From NCBI GenBank assembly GCA_030629485.1, contig DAOVOW010000086.1:1-7616 (forward strand): DNA of 7,616 bases, given 5' to 3'. Source of the stretch: a bacterium. GTDB taxonomy: Bacteria > Zixibacteria > MSB-5A5 > GN15 > FEB-12. The notes under the pieces are model-generated. The model was given only the letters and a program-made list of their open reading frames with translations. It did not search any database and was not told the origin of the DNA. Shown piece by piece: positions 4,289 to 7,616 of this stretch (positions are counted from its first letter, which is position 1; each line of letters opens with the position of its first letter). Made by a program: the position numbers and the translations under genes.

Positions 4289-4531
4289 ATGAGCCAGAAT
4301 AGAGTCATTCTAAGAGACGCTGACGGTCTTGCTAGAATCCGTCATGTCGTCACCGTTAACGCAACGACGGTGTATGTCACTGCCCGACAGGGCGTTATAG
4401 GACTCAGTGAAGGTGGGGACACCTCGCGTGTGGTTGGATTCCCGAGGTCAGACGTGTTTTGTGATAATCCAAGGCATGGTATTGAGGAAGGAAAGAAAGT
4501 GGACTGGGAACGGCTAAAAAACTGGTCTTAG
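4289..4531 (+). CDS. Unrecognised 80-aa protein of the cargo element
   Basis: I do not recognise this family. The ATG at 4289 is preferred over an earlier in-frame start because AAAGGAGG (4275-4282) sits 6 nt upstream. The product begins MSQNRVILRDADG. Its first half alternates short hydrophobic stretches (VVTVNATTVYVTA, then QGVIGLS) typical of small beta-rich domains, and its C-terminus is charged and aromatic (VDWERLKNWS). It has no signal peptide, membrane helix or metal-binding cluster. It is divergent from the DUF5343 gene and convergent with the next gene, with only 8 bp between the two stops. It shares the divergent control region with DUF5343, so joint regulation is likely. Confidence 0.75.
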   Translation: MSQNRVILRDADGLARIRHVVTVNATTVYVTARQGVIGLSEGGDTSRVVGFPRSDVFCDNPRHGIEEGKKVDWERLKNWS

Positions 4532-4539
4532 TGGGGGAG

Positions 4540-4821
4540 TTATTGGCCATCTGAATTGTCGTCGTGCTTTTTCCAACGCGCAAGCGCCGCTTTTCTTGCG
4601 GCCTCGGATCGCTGCTTCTTGGTCAGCTTCTTGGCCCTTGCCTTACCCCCCTTGAGTCCGCCTAACCGACCAAGTGCAACCGCTGCCGGATTCTTGCCGT
4701 CGTCGACTTCCGGCTCTTCGGTTTTGTCGTCTTCTGGTTCTTCGTTTGTTGCCTGATCGACGATATCGGCTGCCAACTCATTAACGTCGGGCCGTTTCTT
4801 CTTGCGTGAGCGCTTTTGCAT
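4540..4821 (-). CDS. Small protein with GRLGGLKGGKARA-type motif
   Basis: A 93-aa highly charged protein in three parts: a basic N-terminus (QKRSRKKKRP, residues 2-11), an acidic middle (EEPEDDKTEEPEVDD, 27-41), and a C-terminal motif NPAAVALGRLGGLKGGKARA (44-63) followed by KKLTKKQRSEAARKAALARW (64-83). The C-terminal motif recurs in many short bacterial proteins of unknown function, often on accessory DNA; the basic helix suggests nucleic-acid binding. No ribosome binding site is visible before ATG 4821. A weak -10 lies 6 bp upstream, so the message may be leaderless. It is the rightmost gene of the cargo element and reads inward, ending 8 bp from the convergent 80-aa gene. Confidence 0.8.
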   Translation of the reverse strand: MQKRSRKKKRPDVNELAADIVDQATNEEPEDDKTEEPEVDDGKNPAAVALGRLGGLKGGKARAKKLTKKQRSEAARKAALARWKKHDDNSDGQ

Positions 4822-4827
4822 ACGCGC

Positions 4828-4856
4828 AAGGTACTACATCACCAGAGATTTGTCAA
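4828..4856 (-). promoter_or_regulatory. Candidate promoter giving a leaderless message for the 93-aa gene
   Basis: On the minus strand a consensus TTGACA (4856-4851), a 17-nt spacer and a weak TACCTT (4833-4828, 3 of 6) end 6 bp before ATG 4821. A start site about 7 nt after the -10 falls on the A of that ATG. The consensus -35, exact spacing and lack of a ribosome binding site support the reading; the weak -10 argues against it. Confidence 0.4.
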
Positions 4857-4880
4857 TATATTAAGGAAATTGGAAAAATG

Positions 4881-4896
4881 AAACTGACCCACTACC
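4881..4896 (-). repeat. Right terminal inverted repeat (16 bp)
   Basis: AAACTGACCCACTACC is the exact reverse complement of 2348-2363 and ends directly against the right GAATGATG. Confidence 0.93.
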
Positions 4897-4904
4897 GAAT
4901 GATG
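4897..4904 (+). repeat. 8-bp target-site duplication, right copy (GAATGATG)
   Basis: Same 8 bases and orientation as 2340-2347, immediately outside the right terminal repeat. Host sequence resumes as CTGCGCCACC. Confidence 0.92.
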
Positions 4905-4965
4905 CTGCGCCACCATGCGAATAACGGATACTTCCAAATGAACGGCACCTAAACAGACACTGCCT

Positions 4966-5820
4966 TCACAGCCTCTGACAGTGCGGGCAGTAGTGAGCCG
5001 AACGTGAGCCGATCTTCTCTCGCACGATTTTCCGGCCGCAGAAATGGCAGGGGTTGCCCTCGTTGTTGTAGGCGCGCAGATACTTCTGAAACGAGCCGGT
5101 CTGACCGTTGACGCCGACATAGCTGTCGACCGAAGTGCCCATAAGGCGGATAGCTCTCTCAAGCAGCTTCTGGATGTGTCCGTGCAGTTCGATCAGTTTC
5201 CGTCGCGACGGCGAACTGGTCAGCCGCCTCGGGTGGATGCGGGCGGCGTGCAGCGATTCATCGGCATAGATATTGCCCAGGCCGGCGATGAACGTCTGAT
5301 CCAGCAGGGCAGGCTTGAACATGCGGGGGCGACGACGACACATCATTACGAAATCATCCGCCGAAAGTTCAGCAGGTTCCGGCCCGAGCGTGGCCAACCC
5401 CTTCTGCTGCCACAATTCGTTATCCGGGTACAGCCGCAGGCGGCCGAACCGGCGGTAGTCATTGAAACGCAAATGAAAGCCGTTGCCCTTGCCGCGCCTG
5501 GTCGACTCGAAATCGAAGAGTACCAAATCATGTTTGTCCACCGGATCGGAGATTGGTCGATAGAAGAAGTGGCCGGTCATCTTGAGATGCACCCAGAGTG
5601 TGAGATTCCCGGACAGTTGTATCAGAATGTTCTTGCCGCGACGAGACACCTCGAGAATCCTGCGTCCTGTCAAGAGTGAGGCGAACGTCGCCGGTTTGAG
5701 CGACTCGGCTACGACAGTTGAAGCGGGCGGAGCCTGGATCTGCACCTGCGCAATCGTCTCGCCTATGATAGTGTCACGGAGTCCTCTGACAACCGTTTCT
5801 ACTTCGGGCAATTCCGGCAT
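4966..5820 (-). CDS. fpg: Formamidopyrimidine-DNA glycosylase (Fpg/MutM)
   Basis: A bifunctional DNA repair glycosylase/AP lyase that removes 8-oxoguanine and formamidopyrimidines in base-excision repair. The 284-aa product is slightly longer than the ~270-aa norm. It starts PELPEVETV; after Met removal Pro2 is the catalytic nucleophile and Glu3 the partner acid. Lys63 in RRGKNIL is the conserved active-site lysine, HLKMTGHF (78-85) and NDYRRFGRL (120-128) are core motifs, and LLDQTFIAGLGNIYADE (172-188) is the helix-two-turn-helix. A C-terminal zinc finger uses Cys258, Cys261, Cys278 and Cys281. All key residues are intact. The ATG start is required by the N-terminal proline chemistry and has AGGTAGGA upstream on the minus strand. 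It diverges from gcvT; the cargo element lies 62 bp beyond its stop. Confidence 0.97.
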   Translation of the reverse strand: MPELPEVETVVRGLRDTIIGETIAQVQIQAPPASTVVAESLKPATFASLLTGRRILEVSRRGKNILIQLSGNLTLWVHLKMTGHFFYRPISDPVDKHDLVLFDFESTRRGKGNGFHLRFNDYRRFGRLRLYPDNELWQQKGLATLGPEPAELSADDFVMMCRRRPRMFKPALLDQTFIAGLGNIYADESLHAARIHPRRLTSSPSRRKLIELHGHIQKLLERAIRLMGTSVDSYVGVNGQTGSFQKYLRAYNNEGNPCHFCGRKIVREKIGSRSAHYCPHCQRL

Positions 5821-5918
5821 TGTCCTACCTGCTTCGAATCAAGGTTCGTGAGCACTCACACCGGGTGAATCTATACGGCGCTCTGGTGGTCGGCAAGCGG
5901 TAAAGAGCAACTAAGATA

Positions 5919-5946
5919 TTGACTTTTCCCCTGATCGCTCTTAATT
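5919..5946 (+). promoter_or_regulatory. Candidate gcvT promoter
   Basis: TTGACT (5919-5924) with a 16-nt spacer and TTAATT (5941-5946, 3 of 6) lies 45 bp before gcvT, in the 171-bp spacer shared with divergent fpg. The -10 box is weak. No glycine riboswitch aptamer could be recognised by eye in this spacer. Confidence 0.3.
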
Positions 5947-5991
5947 ACGCCGGTAGCTCTGGCTTGTAACGTACGCAAGAGGGTAACACAG

Positions 5992-7098
5992 ATGACTGAG
6001 ACCGAAACGCAGGCGGTCAAGACCGCCTTTTTCAAATACCATGTCGAGGCCGGCGCCAAGATGGTTGAATTCGCCGGCTTCATAATGCCTGTCCAATATC
6101 AGGGGATCACCGCAGAACATCTGGCCGTGCGTGAGAACGTCGGTCTGTTCGATCTGTCCCACATGGGGGAGTTTGAAGTGACCGGGGGTGACAGCCTCGC
6201 TTTCCTGCAGCACGTTACCACCAACAACGTTGCCGCCCTTGAAGTCGGGCAGATTCAATACAGTTGCATGACCAAAGCAGACGGCGGTATTGTCGACGAT
6301 CTGCTGGTCTATCGGCTGGCCGACCGCTACCTGCTGGTGGTCAACGCGGCCAACATCGCCAAGGATTTTTCCTGGCTTGAGTCGCACCTCGACGGCGATG
6401 TGAAACTGGTCGACCGATCCGGCCAGACCAGCCTGCTGGCGATACAGGGACCGAACGCCGAGAAACTTCTTTCGGAACTGACGGCGCACGACCTTGCCGA
6501 TATGGCGTTCTACACGTCAGCCACGGCTGAGATTGCAGGCTGCGAAGTTCTGTTCTCCCGAACCGGCTACACCGGTGAGGACGGTTTCGAATTGTATATC
6601 CCGCCGCAGCACACCGATACTCTTTGGCAGGCAATAACCGAGGTCGGAAGGCGCTACGATCTTCGACTGATCGGCTTAGGCGCGCGTGACAGCCTGCGGC
6701 TGGAGATGAAGATGGCTTTGTATGGGAACGACATCGATGAGTCCACCAATCCCATCGAGGCCGGACTCGGCTGGATCGTTGACCTCGATACTGATTTCGT
6801 TGGTCGTGACGTTGTCGCCCAAACCAAGGCGGAGAAACCGAAGCGGCGACTGGTCTGTCTGGAAGTTCAGGGGCGCGCTTTTCCCCGCCATGGCTACGAT
6901 CTCCTCGTTGACGGACAACCGGTCGGCAAGGTGACCTCAGGGACTTTCTCACCTTCGCTGCAAAAGCCTATCGCCCTCGGCTACGTTCCGCGCGGCTACG
7001 CCAAGGTCGGTTCGGAGTTGGAGGTAGCTATCCGAAACAAGCGGTTTGCTGCGCACGTGGTCAAGCCACCATTTTACAAGGACGGCTCGCACCGTTAG
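5992..7098 (+). CDS. gcvT: Aminomethyltransferase, glycine cleavage system T protein
   Basis: The T protein takes the aminomethyl group from lipoylated H protein, releases ammonia and transfers the one-carbon unit to tetrahydrofolate, giving 5,10-methylene-THF. The 368-aa length is typical. Motifs in order: AGFIMPVQYQGI (28-39), GLFDLSHMGE (51-60), GGIVDDLLVYR (98-108) with the acidic pair 102-103 at the catalytic Asp position, LLAIQGPNA (148-156), RTGYTGEDGFELY (190-202), GLGARDSLRLE (228-238) and the C-terminal barrel with TSGTFSPSL. The sequence appears intact. ATG 5992 has a GAGGG ribosome binding site ~9 nt upstream. gcvH and gcvP are not in the window. A comB start follows after 9 bp, suggesting a two-gene operon before comB was broken. 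Confidence 0.97.
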   Translation: MTETETQAVKTAFFKYHVEAGAKMVEFAGFIMPVQYQGITAEHLAVRENVGLFDLSHMGEFEVTGGDSLAFLQHVTTNNVAALEVGQIQYSCMTKADGGIVDDLLVYRLADRYLLVVNAANIAKDFSWLESHLDGDVKLVDRSGQTSLLAIQGPNAEKLLSELTAHDLADMAFYTSATAEIAGCEVLFSRTGYTGEDGFELYIPPQHTDTLWQAITEVGRRYDLRLIGLGARDSLRLEMKMALYGNDIDESTNPIEAGLGWIVDLDTDFVGRDVVAQTKAEKPKRRLVCLEVQGRAFPRHGYDLLVDGQPVGKVTSGTFSPSLQKPIALGYVPRGYAKVGSELEVAIRNKRFAAHVVKPPFYKDGSHR

Positions 7099-7107
7099 GA
7101 TCCTCCT

Positions 7108-7293
7108 ATGAACGTACAACTGTACTTGACGCCGATTCCATTCTCCGGCGACGAAATCAACGACAAGACGGTGGTGGTGATTGATGTTCTTCGTTGCACG
7201 ACCTGCGTCAGCGCCGCTCTGGTGGCGGGCGCTCGAGGAGTCATACCGACCCCCGGCCCCGCTACTCAGAAATCGGCGACACGTATATGCTGA
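7108..7293 (+). pseudogene. comB: 2-phosphosulfolactate phosphatase (ComB family), truncated 5' fragment
   Basis: The first ~48 residues (MNVQLYLTPIP, then DKTVVVIDVLRCTTCVSAAL and AGARGVIPT) match the N-terminus of ComB-family phosphatases, which normally exceed 220 aa. ComB dephosphorylates 2-phosphosulfolactate in coenzyme M synthesis, and bacterial homologues are widespread with less certain roles. Family similarity ends at about 7250; the frame then runs through foreign DNA to a TGA at 7291-7293. The start lies 9 bp after gcvT, with AGGA overlapping the gcvT stop. The remainder of the gene is absent from the last 350 bases of the window. A real deletion/rearrangement or an assembly join would both explain it. 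Confidence 0.8.
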
Positions 7294-7403
7294 TGAGTGA
7301 TCGTGAGAGCGCGAGCGCTGCGTATCGCTCGGGGCTTGAGCTTGAACCTGACAATAGCTATCTAAAATCCCAACTGGGCAAAGCGGAATCTCAAGAAAAC
7401 TAG
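7257..7403 (+). pseudogene. TPR protein, C-terminal fragment fused onto the comB break
   Basis: In a frame different from comB, codons from ~7257 to the TAG at 7401-7403 read RYSEIGDTYMLMSDRESASA then AYRSGLELEPDNSYLKSQLG. This is one tetratricopeptide repeat with the expected G, Y, A, Y and P landmarks, followed by a short KAESQEN tail. There is no start codon or ribosome binding site of its own. The fragment must be the 3' end of a larger TPR gene whose 5' part is missing, joined to comB within a GC-rich stretch around 7250-7260. Confidence 0.65.
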
Positions 7404-7616
7404 AAGATCTTAAGGCTTAAGCACAACAATTCTACTGCTCACATCAAATATCGAATCGGCGGGCCCTCAATAATGGCCTTTCGCAGGCAAAAATTGATCC
7501 ACCGAGCAAGCTATCGGTTAAGCCAGGCTTCTTGACTATGGCCTGGAAGCACTTATTATTAGTAATAGTTGATTTACATGATCAGCGAAAAATGAGCTGG
7601 GGCTCTAGTACTTTAT
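7404..7616. other. Gene-free AT-rich right edge
   Basis: No open frame or recognisable protein remnant is visible. Two CTTAAG palindromes separated by one G sit at 7409-7421, and a 6-bp inverted repeat (CCAGGC...GCCTGG) lies in the 7520-7545 area. Neither is followed by a T-run. This is presumably the region downstream of the TPR gene's original location. Confidence 0.5.

Larger units (their letters stand above)
2348..4896. mobile_element. Transposase-less 2.5-kb cargo element with perfect TIRs and 8-bp target duplication
   Basis: GGTAGTGGGTCAGTTT at 2348-2363 is repeated perfectly in inverse orientation at 4881-4896, and GAATGATG flanks both ends as a direct repeat. Removing the element and one GAATGATG restores a continuous spacer between fpg and the kinase-like gene. 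Inside are five protein genes and two tRNA-like genes, and none resembles a transposase or recombinase. This is the architecture of a non-autonomous passenger element (a mobile insertion cassette) that must be moved in trans. The ends are not firmly assignable; the GTGGGTCAGTTT part is reminiscent of some IS21-family ends, and 8-bp duplications also occur in IS1595, ISL3, IS66 and IS256 elements. Perfect ends suggest recent arrival. Confidence 0.9.

Noticed and set aside
5044..5679. Long plus-strand open frame opposite fpg
   Set aside because: Fully antisense to an intact, unmistakable fpg gene and with no recognisable motif.
5821..5991. Glycine riboswitch ahead of gcvT
   Set aside because: No recognisable tandem aptamer core and the space is only 171 bp shared with a divergent gene; an Infernal search would settle it.
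5941..6489. Minus-strand open frame opposite the start of gcvT
   Set aside because: Antisense shadow of a well-conserved gene; no ribosome binding site or family pattern.
6341..6952. Minus-strand 200-codon open frame inside gcvT
   Set aside because: Arginine/serine-rich low-complexity translation typical of an antisense frame of a GC-rich gene.
1..7616. CRISPR array or rRNA gene
   Set aside because: No regularly spaced repeats and no recognisable rRNA core sequence on either strand.

Overview
The window looks like a bacterial chromosome, probably from an uncultured lineage. The core genes (fpg, gcvT, start of comB, a cytidylate-kinase-like gene) are moderately GC-rich and well spaced. They are interrupted by more AT-rich accessory DNA and broken genes. 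Nothing here fixes the phylum; an FCB-type or similar environmental bacterium is only a guess.

Layout. 1-228 is gene-free and holds repeats and palindromes. 229-1563 is a small CoA-binding-protein gene split in two: the halves are separated by the 3' end of an IS1380-family element and an intact OsmC-family gene, and a 22-bp direct repeat lies at both junctions. The 3' half also has an in-frame stop. 1587-2291 (minus) is a Cytidylate_kin_2-type protein with its own promoter. 2348-4896 is a discrete 2.5-kb insertion with perfect 16-bp terminal inverted repeats (GGTAGTGGGTCAGTTT) and an 8-bp target duplication (GAATGATG), but no transposase. 4966-5820 (minus) is fpg/mutM. 5992-7098 (plus) is gcvT. 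It is followed after 9 bp by the first ~48 codons of comB, which runs abruptly into the tail of a TPR-protein gene. 7404-7616 is gene-free.

The transposase-less element is the most interesting part. Its cargo is: a probable two-gene toxin-antitoxin-like module (a divergent nuclease-like protein and a DUF2283 protein); two tandem tRNA-like genes that both break tRNA rules; a DUF5343 protein divergent from an unrecognised 80-aa gene across a perfect 11-bp inverted repeat; and a small basic/acidic protein with a GRLGGLKGGKARA-type motif. One tRNA has an alanine acceptor end (G3-U70, A73, encoded CCA), a shrunken D arm and a displaced anticodon. The other is glycine-like (GCC anticodon) but has C33 instead of U33.

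How the genes fit together. Before the insertions, the minus strand probably read fpg then the kinase gene, with gcvT-comB diverging from fpg. The 2.5-kb element landed between fpg and the kinase gene, 4 bp upstream of the likely kinase -35 box, so it damaged neither. Three separate rearrangements lie within 7.6 kb (split CoA-binding gene, cargo element, comB/TPR junction), so this is a plastic locus.
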